Shown piece by piece: positions 24,497 through 34,141 of a stretch of 64,000 nucleotides of DNA. Each line of letters opens with the position of its first letter. The stretch's first letter is position 1. The position numbers and the translations under genes were made by a program. The notes under the pieces were generated by a model that ran no database searches, was not told the origin of the DNA, and saw only the letters and a list, made by a program, of their open reading frames with translations. Origin of the DNA: Halanaerobium sp046541575 (GTDB lineage Bacteria > Bacillota > Halanaerobiia > Halanaerobiales > Halanaerobiaceae); NCBI GenBank assembly GCA_046541575.1, contig JBKHDA010000001.1, positions 30,963 through 94,962 on the forward strand, read 5' to 3'.

Positions 24497-25889
24497 TTTT
24501 GTCCATAAAAAAAGCAAGATTTCCTGGAAAATAACAATTCTTTATGCATTTATGTTTATGATGTTAATATTCCTAGTCAATCTTTCTATTTATTTTTTCC
24601 TTTCTAATTTTATTGATGAGAATATCAAAAAAAGTATAAATAATACCACAGAATTGGTGCTCTCCCAGTTTTCTGGTATTGGTGACCCGGCTAATTTTTT
24701 TGATACTGATATTTTACAGCAGATTAGCCGCAGTGAAGAAAATATATTTTTTAGAGTGCTGAATAATGAGGGGAAAGTTCAGGCACAGTCAAAATACCTG
24801 GAAGAAATGGATATTCCAATCAGCGCAGAAATTGAAGAATTTCGTTCAGAAAATAAAATATTAGCAGTTAAAACTATGCCGATGAATAATTTTGTTTTTT
24901 CACGCGGTTATTTACAGGTTGTTAGAGATATTACTTTTGAAAAAAACTTTCTTGATTTTTTAATCATAGTTCTAACTATTGCTGCTGGAATAGGAGCCTT
25001 GATTTCGGTCTTTTTGGGTTATTTTATTACTAAAAAAATGCTTTCTCCAATTAATAAAGTTACGGAAACTGCCAGAGAGATTAGCTCCAGTGATTTAGGA
25101 CGCAGGCTTGAGGTTCGCGGACCTGATGATGAGCTCAAAAAATTAGCTTTAACCTTTAATTCAATGTTAGACAGGCTGGAAAAATCGTTTAAAAGACAGA
25201 AGCAGTTTGTATCTGATGCCTCACATGAATTAAGGACACCTATATCTGTAATAAAAGGTTATGTAGATCTGCTTGACCGCTGGGGTAAGGAGAAAGAAGA
25301 CGTTAGAGACGAGGCTGTTGAAGCTATAAAAAAAGAAACTGCCAACATGAAACAGCTAATGGAAAATCTGCTGCTTCTGGCTCGTGGTGATGATAGTAAA
25401 CTAAAAAAAGAAGAAGAATTATTTAATTTTAATAATCTGGTTAAAAAAATAATTAAAGAATTTCAGCTGATGGAAAAAGAGATCAGTTTTGAATTAGAAG
25501 AAGAGGCAGAAATAGAATTTTATGGTGACCGTAATTTATTCAAGCAGTTATTGAGAATATTCCTGGATAATGCTGTTAAGTTTACTTCAAATAACGGGGA
25601 AATAAAAATAAATATAGACAAAGTTAATTCTAATAATTTTTATTTCTCTATTGCAGATGATGGTCCGGGCATTTCAGAAAAAGACTTACCATTTGTTTTT
25701 GATCGTTTTTATCAGGCTGATAAGTCCAGGACCAGAAAAGATAATAACAGGGGTTCTGGTTTGGGTCTTGCAATTGCCAGACAGATTGTTGACAGTTATA
25801 ATGGTTATATTGATGTAGAAAGTGAAGAAGGAAGTGGAACCAAATTTATTATTGTACTTCCTCTAATTCAAAAGAATAATAATCAATAA
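24489..25889 (+). CDS. sensor histidine kinase
   Basis: A 466-residue membrane kinase partner of the preceding regulator. It has TM1 around residues 15-38, an extracytoplasmic sensor of about 115 residues, TM2 around 155-178, a HAMP linker, a HisKA domain with His246 in SDASHELRTPIS, and an HATPase domain with LDNAVKFTS, ADDGPGIS and GSGLGLAIAR. The sensor has no recognised fold from inspection. Translation is coupled by the 8-base overlap. Confidence 0.94.
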   Translation: MFDFVHKKSKISWKITILYAFMFMMLIFLVNLSIYFFLSNFIDENIKKSINNTTELVLSQFSGIGDPANFFDTDILQQISRSEENIFFRVLNNEGKVQAQSKYLEEMDIPISAEIEEFRSENKILAVKTMPMNNFVFSRGYLQVVRDITFEKNFLDFLIIVLTIAAGIGALISVFLGYFITKKMLSPINKVTETAREISSSDLGRRLEVRGPDDELKKLALTFNSMLDRLEKSFKRQKQFVSDASHELRTPISVIKGYVDLLDRWGKEKEDVRDEAVEAIKKETANMKQLMENLLLLARGDDSKLKKEEELFNFNNLVKKIIKEFQLMEKEISFELEEEAEIEFYGDRNLFKQLLRIFLDNAVKFTSNNGEIKINIDKVNSNNFYFSIADDGPGISEKDLPFVFDRFYQADKSRTRKDNNRGSGLGLAIARQIVDSYNGYIDVESEEGSGTKFIIVLPLIQKNNNQ

Positions 25890-25932
25890 TAATAAATTTA
25901 AATATATGAGTTTTAAATGGGAGATGATTCTT

Positions 25933-28575
25933 TTGTCAAATAACGAAAACGAGGAGAAAAAAACACTTTTTTTATTAGATGGACATAGTTTAACCCATAG
26001 AGCATTTTATGCTCTACCATTATTAACTAATGATGATGGTGAATATACCAATGCGGTTTTTGGATTTGTAAGGATGCTGTTTAGTTTAACAGATGAGTGG
26101 AATCCTGACAGAATGATAATTACCTTTGATAAAAAAGCACCAACATTCAGGCATGAAGAATATGAAGATTATAAAGCGGGTAGAAAAAAAATGCCGGAGG
26201 AACTGGTGCCGCAAATACCACTGCTGCAGCAGACAATAGAAAAGTTAAAAATTCCAATGATGGCCAAAGAGGGTTATGAGGCTGATGACCTGCTGGGTAC
26301 TCTTTCTAAAGAAGCAGCAGAAGAGGGATATAAAGTTTATATTGTTACTGGTGATCGGGATGCTCTGCAGTTGGTATCTGAAAATGTAAATGTATTATAT
26401 ACACGTAAGGGTATTTCTGATTTAGTTAAATTTGATTTAGACAGGGTAATGGAAAAATATGAACTTCCTCCAGAGAAATTAATAGACAGAAAGGGTCTAA
26501 TGGGAGACAGCTCTGATAATATTCCTGGAGTGCCGGGTATAGGTAAAAAGACAGCTTTAAAGCTGCTTAAAGAATTTGGATCAATGGAAGAAATTTTGGC
26601 TAATATTGACCAGGTTTCGGGCAAAAAAAGAAAAGAAAATCTGCATAAGTATGCTGAACAGGCCAGGATGAGCTACAGACTTGGCAAAATAAAAAGAGAT
26701 GTTCCGGTTGATGTTGATTTTGATCAGTGCCGCCTGGACCTTTATGATGACCAGGAAGCTGCGGAACAATTTGAAAAACTTGGTTTTACCTCTTTGCTGG
26801 ACCGTTTTGATTTTAAAGAGGAAGCTAATTCTGAAAATCTTGAAGTTATAAATTTAGAAAAAGAAGATTTAATCAATTTCAAAGAAAAGGTTCTAGAAGC
26901 CGGGGAAATAGCCGCGACTGTAAATTTAGCTAAAGATAGTAAAGCTATTGATGGTAAAATAAAAGAATTTTTATTTTCTCTAAAAGATGAAGAAAACATA
27001 TATTTATACCAGCCGGATGCAGAAATCGATCAGGTTGTTAAAGAAATTTTTGAATCAGAGAAAATAGCAAAACTGATTCCTGATGCTAAAGAAGCTTCTC
27101 TTGCTTTATTAAAACATCAAATTGAGGTTTTAAACATTTGTTTTGAACCACTACTTGCTTTTTACCTGCTGCAGCCGTCTTCTTCACTGCCGGAAGTAGA
27201 GGAAGTTTTTAGCCGTGAATTAACTTTATCATTTGATGAGCTGGAAAAAGAAAATAAACTGGCTGTAAAAATTTCTAAGCTGTATGAATTAAAAAATAAG
27301 CTAATTAATAAATTAGAAAAAGACGATTTGCTTAAGTTATATCAGGAAATCGAGCTTCCTCTGATAAAAGTTCTGGCCCGGATGGAATATAATGGTGTTA
27401 AAGTAGATAAAGACTGGCTCAATTCTCTATCAGAGCGGCTTGGAAAGCGTCTCGAGATAATAACTAACAGGGCTCATCAGCTGGCAGGAGAAGAATTTAA
27501 TTTGAATTCCCCCAAACAGCTGGGAGAAATTTTATTTGAAAAATTGGGGCTGCCGGTGATCAAGAGAACAAAAACCGGTTATTCTACAAATGCCAGTGTT
27601 TTAGAAAAATTGGAAGGTAAACATGAAATTATTCCTTTGATTTCAGAGTATAGAGAGCTGGCAAAATTAAAATCAACCTACATTGATTCGCTGCCCCCTC
27701 TGATTAACGAAGAAACAGGTAAAATCCATACCTCCTTTAATCAGATGGTAACCGCTACCGGAAGACTAAGCAGTACAGATCCTAATCTGCAGAATATACC
27801 AATTAGAACTGAGGAAGGAAGAGAGATCCGCAAGGCTTTTATTCCTTCTGAGGAAGATATGCTGCTTCTGGCCGTAGATTATTCTCAGATTGAGCTCAGA
27901 GTTTTTGCTCATTTAAGTGGAGATCAAAAATTAAAAGAAGCTTTCAATTCTGGAGCTGATATTCATACAGAAACAGCAGCTGAAGTTTTTGAAGTAAAGC
28001 CGGAAGAGGTATCCCCAAACTTACGCCGCCACGCTAAGGTTATTAACTTTGGTATTGCTTACGGAATGAGTGCTTACGGTCTGAGTCAGGATTTAGATAT
28101 TGCTGTTGAAGAAGCTCAGGAATATATTGATAAATATTTTGACAGATTTTCTGGAGTTAAAAAATATATGGACCAGACTATAGAAAAGGTTAAGGAATGC
28201 GGTTATGCAGAAACAATGTTTGGCCGCCGCCGTTATATTCCGGAAATCAACAGCAGCAACTATCACCGCCGTTCATTTGCTGAAAGAACTGCAATCAACA
28301 CTCCGGTTCAGGGAACTGCAGCTGATATAATGAAAAAATCAATGCTTGATGTTTATGATGCTTTAAAAGAAGCAGAGCTTGAGTTAAATATTTTACTTCA
28401 GGTTCATGATGAACTTGTATTTGAAGTTAAAAAATCAGATTTAGAAAAAGCTGCAGAATTGATCAAAGAAAAAATGGAAAATACAGCTGAGCTGGATGTG
28501 CCTCTTTTAGTTGATCTTCAGACAGGAGAAAACTGGAGAGACAAAAAGGATTATGAGGTGGAAAATAATGCCTGA
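25933..28575 (+). CDS. polA: DNA polymerase I
   Basis: A family-A polymerase of about 880 residues. The N-terminal 5'-3' exonuclease domain shows LLDGHSLTHRAFYAL, DKKAPTFRHEEY and GDSSDNIPGVPGIGKKTA. The middle domain lacks the DxE proofreading residues, as in Bacillus PolA, so it probably does not proofread. The polymerase domain has DYSQIELRVFAHLSGD, RRHAKVINFGIAYGMS and LQVHDELVFE. TTG 25933 follows GGGAG at a good spacing; ATG 25906 has no ribosome site. It overlaps mutM by 8 bases, grouping repair genes. Confidence 0.95.
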   Translation: MSNNENEEKKTLFLLDGHSLTHRAFYALPLLTNDDGEYTNAVFGFVRMLFSLTDEWNPDRMIITFDKKAPTFRHEEYEDYKAGRKKMPEELVPQIPLLQQTIEKLKIPMMAKEGYEADDLLGTLSKEAAEEGYKVYIVTGDRDALQLVSENVNVLYTRKGISDLVKFDLDRVMEKYELPPEKLIDRKGLMGDSSDNIPGVPGIGKKTALKLLKEFGSMEEILANIDQVSGKKRKENLHKYAEQARMSYRLGKIKRDVPVDVDFDQCRLDLYDDQEAAEQFEKLGFTSLLDRFDFKEEANSENLEVINLEKEDLINFKEKVLEAGEIAATVNLAKDSKAIDGKIKEFLFSLKDEENIYLYQPDAEIDQVVKEIFESEKIAKLIPDAKEASLALLKHQIEVLNICFEPLLAFYLLQPSSSLPEVEEVFSRELTLSFDELEKENKLAVKISKLYELKNKLINKLEKDDLLKLYQEIELPLIKVLARMEYNGVKVDKDWLNSLSERLGKRLEIITNRAHQLAGEEFNLNSPKQLGEILFEKLGLPVIKRTKTGYSTNASVLEKLEGKHEIIPLISEYRELAKLKSTYIDSLPPLINEETGKIHTSFNQMVTATGRLSSTDPNLQNIPIRTEEGREIRKAFIPSEEDMLLLAVDYSQIELRVFAHLSGDQKLKEAFNSGADIHTETAAEVFEVKPEEVSPNLRRHAKVINFGIAYGMSAYGLSQDLDIAVEEAQEYIDKYFDRFSGVKKYMDQTIEKVKECGYAETMFGRRRYIPEINSSNYHRRSFAERTAINTPVQGTAADIMKKSMLDVYDALKEAELELNILLQVHDELVFEVKKSDLEKAAELIKEKMENTAELDVPLLVDLQTGENWRDKKDYEVENNA

Positions 28576-29398
28576 GCTGCCAGAGGTAGAGACTGTTGTT
28601 AAGGGCCTCAGGCCTTTAATTACAGATAAAATAGTTACTGCAGTTGAAATAAGAGAAAAAAACATGATTGCATATCCAGAAAATGATATCGAAAGCTTCA
28701 GAGATTCTTTAATCGGTTCAAAAATAGAGGCTGTCAATCGCCGCGGTAAATATATTATAATTGAACTTAGCCAAGATAAAAATATGGTAATTCATCTTAG
28801 GATGACCGGTAAACTGCTGGTAAAAGAGGTTAAAGAATTTAGAGATAAACATACTCATGTTATTTTCAGCCTCAATGATGGACAGGAAATTCGTTTTAAT
28901 AATATCCGAAAATTTGGCCGGGTTTATTTAATTGACAAAAATCATCCAGAACAGGCCGGTGGGCTGGCTGATTTAGGTCCTGAACCTTTAAGCGAGGAAC
29001 TGACTTTAGAAGATTTTAAGAAACTTTTTGAAAATAGAAGGGCTTTAATGAAATCTCTGCTTTTAAACCAGCATTTTGTGGCCGGAATTGGTAATATTTA
29101 TGCAGATGAAATTCTTTTTCGCTCAGCTGTTAGGCCTGATAGGACTGCTGACACTCTAACTGAAGCAGAAAAAGAAGCAATTTATCATAATATGCGTGAT
29201 ATTTTAGAAAAGGGAATAATTTATGGAGGAACCAGTTTTAGTGATTATGTAAATGCTTTTGGTGAAAAGGGATCATTCCAGGAAGAATTAAGGGTGCATC
29301 AGCGTGAAGGAGAAAATTGTTATGACTGCGGCAGTATAATAGAAAAAATTAAAATCAGCGGACGCTCAACGTACTTTTGTCCGAAATGTCAAAAATAG
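28568..29398 (+). CDS. mutM: formamidopyrimidine-DNA glycosylase
   Basis: A 276-residue Fpg. The N terminus MPELPEVETV gives the catalytic Pro after Met removal and the catalytic Glu; the helix-two-turn-helix region holds GIGNIYADEILF; the C terminus has a four-Cys zinc finger (CYDCG and CPKC). It excises oxidised purines and nicks the strand. The start ATG 28568 is set by the required N-terminal Pro; the longer frame to 28511 is rejected. It overlaps polA by 8 bases. Confidence 0.96.
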   Translation: MPELPEVETVVKGLRPLITDKIVTAVEIREKNMIAYPENDIESFRDSLIGSKIEAVNRRGKYIIIELSQDKNMVIHLRMTGKLLVKEVKEFRDKHTHVIFSLNDGQEIRFNNIRKFGRVYLIDKNHPEQAGGLADLGPEPLSEELTLEDFKKLFENRRALMKSLLLNQHFVAGIGNIYADEILFRSAVRPDRTADTLTEAEKEAIYHNMRDILEKGIIYGGTSFSDYVNAFGEKGSFQEELRVHQREGENCYDCGSIIEKIKISGRSTYFCPKCQK

Positions 29399-29412
29399 AG
29401 AGAGGGATGCTT

Positions 29413-30393
29413 ATGATTATAGGTTTAACAGGTGGTATAGCTACTGGTAAATCAACAGCTGCTGAATATTTAAAACAAAAGGGAGCTGAAATCATTGATG
29501 CTGATCAGATTTCTCATAAAATCAGTCAAAAGGGAGAAAAGGGCTGGCAGAGGGTAGTTGATGAATTTGGTCAAGAAATTTTAGGAAAAGATGGAGAATT
29601 TGATCGAGAAAAACTGGCAGAAATCGTCTTTTCTGATTCTAAAAAGAGAAAAAAGTTAGAATCACTGCTGCATCCCTTAATTATTTATAAAATGAAAGAA
29701 AAAGCATATGAGTATTTAGAAAAAAATAAAATTGTAGTATTTATGGCACCACTACTTTATGAAGCAGGACTGGATCGTTTTTGTGATCAGGTCTGGGTTA
29801 TTTCTAGCTCAGAGCAAACACAAGTAAATAGATTAAAAAAGAGAGATTCTCTCAGTAGAGAGGAAGCTTTAAAAAGAATTAATTCTCAGATGCCCATCTC
29901 TCAAAAAGAAAAGAAGGCGGATGTAGTTATTGAAAATAATTCAACTATTGCTGCTTTGAAGGCAAAATTAGATTTATACTGGGAAAAGATATTGAAAGGA
30001 GCAGATGCCAAAGTGATTAGAATTGCCCTAGTAGCTCATGATGAGAAAAAGGAAGATATGATTAAATTTGCTAAAAAGCACAGAGAAGTTCTATCAGACA
30101 TGAGGTTGATTGCTACCGGCACAACCGGGCAGAGATTAATTGATGAAACAGGACTTGCTGTTGAAAGAATGGCCTCTGGTCCGATAGGTGGGGATCAGAT
30201 GATTGGAGCAGAAATTGCAAAAGATCGTCTGGATGGAGTAATATTTTTAAGAGATCCCTTAACAGCTCAACCACATGAGCCTGATGTAACGGCTTTATTA
30301 AGACTCTGTGATGTTCATCAAATTCCTCTGGCAACAAATTTAGCAACTGCTGAAATGATTATTCACTCTCTAGCCCAAAAAAACCGTATTTAA
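29413..30393 (+). CDS. coaE-mgsA: dephospho-CoA kinase fused to methylglyoxal synthase
   Basis: One uninterrupted 326-residue frame joins two enzymes. Residues 1 to about 195 are CoaE, the last step of CoA synthesis: P-loop GLTGGIATGKST, DADQISH, LLYEAGLD. Residues 200-326 are a complete MgsA: His209-Asp210 in ALVAHDEKK, GTTGQRL, catalytic Asp261 in GGDQMIGA, and FLRDPLTAQPHEPDV with His288 and Asp291. MgsA turns dihydroxyacetone phosphate into methylglyoxal. ATG 29413 follows GAGAGAGGG by 6 bases. The junction (LYWEKILKGADAKVIRIA) is smooth, without a stop or frameshift. These are normally separate proteins. Confidence 0.93.
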   Translation: MIIGLTGGIATGKSTAAEYLKQKGAEIIDADQISHKISQKGEKGWQRVVDEFGQEILGKDGEFDREKLAEIVFSDSKKRKKLESLLHPLIIYKMKEKAYEYLEKNKIVVFMAPLLYEAGLDRFCDQVWVISSSEQTQVNRLKKRDSLSREEALKRINSQMPISQKEKKADVVIENNSTIAALKAKLDLYWEKILKGADAKVIRIALVAHDEKKEDMIKFAKKHREVLSDMRLIATGTTGQRLIDETGLAVERMASGPIGGDQMIGAEIAKDRLDGVIFLRDPLTAQPHEPDVTALLRLCDVHQIPLATNLATAEMIIHSLAQKNRI

Positions 30394-30414
30394 CTTAAGG
30401 GAGGATAAATATAG

Positions 30415-30975
30415 TTGAGGATAAAATATCTATATAGAGTAATTATTTTGGTGATTTTAGCTGCAGTATTTTTTATATTAACTAACAGCAGCTTTGATTT
30501 ATGGACAGTCAGAAGAAATTTGGCTCCAGTAAGATATCAGAGTGAGATCAGAAAATATGCTGATAAATTTGCCCTTGATGAAGAATTATTAACTGCATTA
30601 ATTTATGTGGAGAGCAGATTTGACCAGTATTCTGAATCTCCCAGGGGAGCAGTTGGTTTAATGCAGCTGATGCCTTCAACCGCAAACTGGATAGCTGATC
30701 AACTGGGACATAGTAATTTTAAATTAGACGATTTAGATGATCCTGAGTTAAATATAAAATTTGGCAGCTGGTATTTTGCTTATTTATATCAGAAATTCGA
30801 TAAAGATTTAATTATAACCATTGCTGCTTATAATGCCGGGGAAAATAATGTTCGAAAATGGATTAATAATGGCTGGGAGGGAGATATGCAGCAGGAATTA
30901 CCATTTTTAGAAACTGATAACTTTGTTAGGAGAGTGCTGTCTACCCGGGAATATTATAAACAAAATGATATATAG
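30415..30975 (+). CDS. membrane-anchored lytic transglycosylase (SLT domain)
   Basis: A 186-residue protein with an N-terminal signal anchor (residues 8-24) and a Slt70-type domain: catalytic Glu in YVESRFDQYSES, GAVGLMQLMPSTA, and AAYNAGENNVRKW. It cleaves peptidoglycan glycan strands in the periplasm. TTG 30415 lies 9 bases after GGGAGGA. Its stop codon overlaps a 14-base palindrome that precedes the promoter of the peptide transporter. Confidence 0.92.
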   Translation: MRIKYLYRVIILVILAAVFFILTNSSFDLWTVRRNLAPVRYQSEIRKYADKFALDEELLTALIYVESRFDQYSESPRGAVGLMQLMPSTANWIADQLGHSNFKLDDLDDPELNIKFGSWYFAYLYQKFDKDLIITIAAYNAGENNVRKWINNGWEGDMQQELPFLETDNFVRRVLSTREYYKQNDI

Positions 30976-31015
30976 TTGTATACAACTTGATTTTTTAGCT
31001 AAATAATTATATAAT
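30974..31015 (+). promoter_or_regulatory. promoter of the peptide transporter with an adjoining 14-base palindromic operator
   Basis: TTGATT (30987-30992), a 17-base spacer and TATAAT (31010-31015) make a strong sigma-A promoter. The perfect palindrome AGTTGTATACAACT (30974-30987) touches the -35 box and is a good repressor-operator candidate. The transcript would have a leader of about 157 bases before the binding-protein gene. Confidence 0.7.
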
Positions 31016-31178
31016 TTTAGTTAGTGAAAACTTAAATATTTAAAATCTTATCAATAAGTTAAATTTTTATTTGTTTAGATTTTATAATTTTTATAAAGAG
31101 GGAGGGGATAAACTTTAAGTAGTTAGAAATTAAAAAGCAATATTTTTTTCAATTAATTATTAGGAGGGAATTTCGAGT

Positions 31179-32993
31179 ATGAAAAAAAATTTAATAGTTT
31201 TTTTAAGTTTAATTTTGGTTTTAGCTATGGGTTCTGCTGTAGGAGCTCAGGAAGAAGTTAAAAATCCTGACACCCTTGTTGAAGTTAATATGGGAAATAT
31301 AGATAGTCTTGATCCTCATTATCAGTATGATTCTGCAAGTGCAGAAATTATTGATAATGTTTATGAAAATCTAATTAAATTTGATGAAGGGGATATTACA
31401 GAATTTTTACCACATCTTGCAACTGAAGTACCAAGTGAAGAGAATGGTTTAATTAGAGAAGACGGTACAGTCTATGAATTTCCTATTAGAGAAGGAGTTA
31501 CTTTCCACAGCGGAAATCCATTAACTCCTGAAGATGTTAAGTACAGTTTTCTGCGTGCATTAATTCAGGATAGAGATGGTGGACCTGTCTGGATGATTTA
31601 TGAACCACTTTTCCAAAAAGGTTCATTAGCAGAAGTAGTTGAAGAAGTTTTAGGAGAAGAAAAAAGCCCTAGTGATTTGAGTGCTGAAGAATCTGAAGAA
31701 GTATATGCTTATTTAGAAGAAGCAATTGAAATTGATGGAAATAGTGTAATCTTTAATTTACCTCAGGCTTTCCCACCTTTCTTAAGTATTATTTCTCAGG
31801 GTAATGGTCTGGGTGCAATTCTTGATAAAGAATGGTCTATTGAACAGGGTGACTGGGATGGTGAGCCAGATTCTATAGCTGAATACACTAATCCTTCTAA
31901 AGAAGATGACCCATTATTTGAAGTTATGAATGGTACTGGTCCTTATAAGTTAGTTGAATGGGTCAATGGTGAAGAAGTAGTGTTAAATAGAAATAATGAT
32001 TACTGGCGTGAACCTGCTTCAATCAGAAAAGTTATTATTAGAATGGTTGATGAATGGTCAACACGTAAGTTAATGTTACAGCGTGGAGATGCTGATATTG
32101 TTTATGTAGATAAGCAGTATATGAGTCAGGTTGAAGATATGGATGGGGTAGAAGTTATTACTGGTCTGCCAAATATCTATATGGGAGCCGGACTTATGAA
32201 CTACAATATTGTGACTGATGGTAATTCAGATGTACACAGTGGAGAATTAGATGGTGAAGGTGTTCCTTCTGATTTCTTTAGTGATATTGATGTGAGAAAA
32301 GGATTCCTTTATTCTATGAATTATGAAGCATTTATTAAAGATGTACTAGAAGGAGATGGACAGCAGGGACGTGGACCTATTCCAGAACCTTTATTAGGTT
32401 TTGATGAAGAGTCTCCAACTTATGAAATGGATCTTGAAAAAGCAGAGGAACATTTCAGAGAGGCATTTGACGGCGAACTCTGGGACAAAGGATTTGAAAT
32501 TACAATTCTTTATAACTCAGGTAATGAAGTGCGGAAAAGTGCTGCTGATATGTTAAAATATTATGTTGAGCAGATTAATCCTGATTTCAAGATTAATGTT
32601 CGCGGAATTCAGTGGTCTTCTTATCTTGATAAGTTAATTGCTGGTGAGTTTACTTTAGGCTTTATAGCCTGGGGAGCTGACTATGCAGATCCACATAACT
32701 TTGTAGTTCCTTTCTTAGGTAGTGATGGAACTTACGGTGGATTTAAAGGCGAAGATTATGTAAGTTATGCTGAAGAGAATATAGATCCTTTAATTGAAGA
32801 AGCTGTTTCTTTAACTGATCCTGATGAACGTGAAGAGATTTACAGAGAATTACAGCAGATTTCTTATGATCAGGCAATTGATATGTATCTCTATCAGCCA
32901 ACTGCTCAGGTTGTTATGAAAGACTGGGTTAAGGGCTGGTACTATGATCCAATTAGAGATCCAGGACAGTATTTCTATGATTTAAGTAAATAA
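31179..32993 (+). CDS. oppA: oligopeptide ABC transporter, periplasmic binding protein (family 5)
   Basis: A 604-residue SBP_bac_5 protein. Residues 1-23 are a signal peptide ending VGAQEE without a lipobox Cys, so it should be released into a periplasm. The mature part has NIDSLDPHYQYDSAS, YEFPIREGVTFHSG and NGTGPYKLVEW, typical of the family. Ribosome site AGGAGGG. It is followed by a stable hairpin and then two permease and two ATPase genes. Substrate is probably short peptides, though family 5 also binds other ligands. Confidence 0.92.
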   Translation: MKKNLIVFLSLILVLAMGSAVGAQEEVKNPDTLVEVNMGNIDSLDPHYQYDSASAEIIDNVYENLIKFDEGDITEFLPHLATEVPSEENGLIREDGTVYEFPIREGVTFHSGNPLTPEDVKYSFLRALIQDRDGGPVWMIYEPLFQKGSLAEVVEEVLGEEKSPSDLSAEESEEVYAYLEEAIEIDGNSVIFNLPQAFPPFLSIISQGNGLGAILDKEWSIEQGDWDGEPDSIAEYTNPSKEDDPLFEVMNGTGPYKLVEWVNGEEVVLNRNNDYWREPASIRKVIIRMVDEWSTRKLMLQRGDADIVYVDKQYMSQVEDMDGVEVITGLPNIYMGAGLMNYNIVTDGNSDVHSGELDGEGVPSDFFSDIDVRKGFLYSMNYEAFIKDVLEGDGQQGRGPIPEPLLGFDEESPTYEMDLEKAEEHFREAFDGELWDKGFEITILYNSGNEVRKSAADMLKYYVEQINPDFKINVRGIQWSSYLDKLIAGEFTLGFIAWGADYADPHNFVVPFLGSDGTYGGFKGEDYVSYAEENIDPLIEEAVSLTDPDEREEIYRELQQISYDQAIDMYLYQPTAQVVMKDWVKGWYYDPIRDPGQYFYDLSK

Positions 32994-33021
32994 AAATTAT
33001 TAAATAGAATATTTACAATAA

Positions 33022-33053
33022 ATATCTGGGGGGATATTTTGCCCTCCAGATAT
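33022..33053 (+). terminator. hairpin between binding protein and permease genes
   Basis: ATATCTGGGGGG (33022-33033) pairs with CCCTCCAGATAT (33042-33053) with one mismatch. There is no long T run. Such hairpins protect upstream mRNA or stop part of the transcripts, giving excess binding protein. Confidence 0.65.
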
Positions 33054-33099
33054 GTTATTGTTTATATAATTAAAAAGTTAGAAAGGATGAAATTAGAGG

Positions 33100-34134
33100 A
33101 TGATTTCTTATATTTTAAGGCGTTTATTTATTCTTCCGGTAATCCTCTTTGGAGTTAGTTTATTGATTTTTTCGATGATTATGATGCTGGGACCCTATCA
33201 GAGATTAAGTACATATATTACTGATCCTGCCCAATTAAAAGGAGCAGAGGACATTGATCAGTTGGTTGCAAAATATGGACTTGATGATCCCTGGTATGAA
33301 CAGTATGGTCGTTGGATTACAGGAGTTGCACAGGGTGATTTTGGGTGGTCAGAATCAGCAGGAGCCCCGGTAACAAGTGCTATAGCCAGTAGATTTCCTG
33401 CAACAATTGAACTTGCATTATTATCTTTAATACCGGTTATTTTTGGTGGTATTATTCTGGGAGTTATATCGGCGGTTCATCATAATAAAATAATCGACCA
33501 CACAATACGAATATTTGCAGTAATTGGATGGTCGTTTCCTTCGTTTGTATTTGGATTACTTGTTTTAATGATTTTCTATGGAGTTTTGGGCTGGCTGCCA
33601 CCAGGAAGATTATCAAACTGGGCAACAGATATTGTTCGATCAGCAGAATTTGTAAACTATACAGGCATGTATATTTTAGATGGACTACTGAATCTTGATT
33701 TTGCTGTAGTTTTAGATGCAATTAGACATATGATTGCACCAGTTATTACAATTTCAATTTTATGGTGGGCTTTTATATTAAGAATTACTCGATCTAATAT
33801 GTTAGAGACCTTAAAGAAAGATTATATTAGAACTGCAAGAGCAAAAGGACTGGCAGATAATGTTGTTGTTTATAAGCACGCTGTTCGAAATGCACTAATC
33901 CCGGTAGTAACAGTTGCTGGTCAGATGGTGCTTGGACTTGCAGGTGGTTTAGTAATTGTAGAAAGTATTTTTAATATAAGGGGATTAGGTCAGTTCATGG
34001 CCAGATCTGCTCAGCAGCTTGATTATCCAGGTGTACTGGGAGGAGCTTTATATTTTGGTTTTTTATTAATTTTAATAAATCTTTTTGTAGATGTGTCTTA
34101 TGCTATAATTGACCCAAGAATTAGATTGGAGTGA
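33100..34134 (+). CDS. oppB: peptide ABC transporter permease (OppB/DppB type)
   Basis: A 344-residue permease with an N-terminal segment ILRRLFILPVILFGVS, about six membrane helices and the EAA coupling loop DYIRTARAKGLADNVVVYKHAVRNALIP. It pairs with the next permease to form the membrane channel. An insertion of about 20 residues lies around RSAEFVNYTGMYI, between helices. Ends in TGA overlapping the ribosome site of the next gene. Confidence 0.93.
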   Translation: MISYILRRLFILPVILFGVSLLIFSMIMMLGPYQRLSTYITDPAQLKGAEDIDQLVAKYGLDDPWYEQYGRWITGVAQGDFGWSESAGAPVTSAIASRFPATIELALLSLIPVIFGGIILGVISAVHHNKIIDHTIRIFAVIGWSFPSFVFGLLVLMIFYGVLGWLPPGRLSNWATDIVRSAEFVNYTGMYILDGLLNLDFAVVLDAIRHMIAPVITISILWWAFILRITRSNMLETLKKDYIRTARAKGLADNVVVYKHAVRNALIPVVTVAGQMVLGLAGGLVIVESIFNIRGLGQFMARSAQQLDYPGVLGGALYFGFLLILINLFVDVSYAIIDPRIRLE

Positions 34135-34141
34135 TGGTTTA

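Noticed and set aside
28511..28567. 19-residue N-terminal extension of MutM
   Set aside because: The catalytic N-terminal proline requires the start at 28568.
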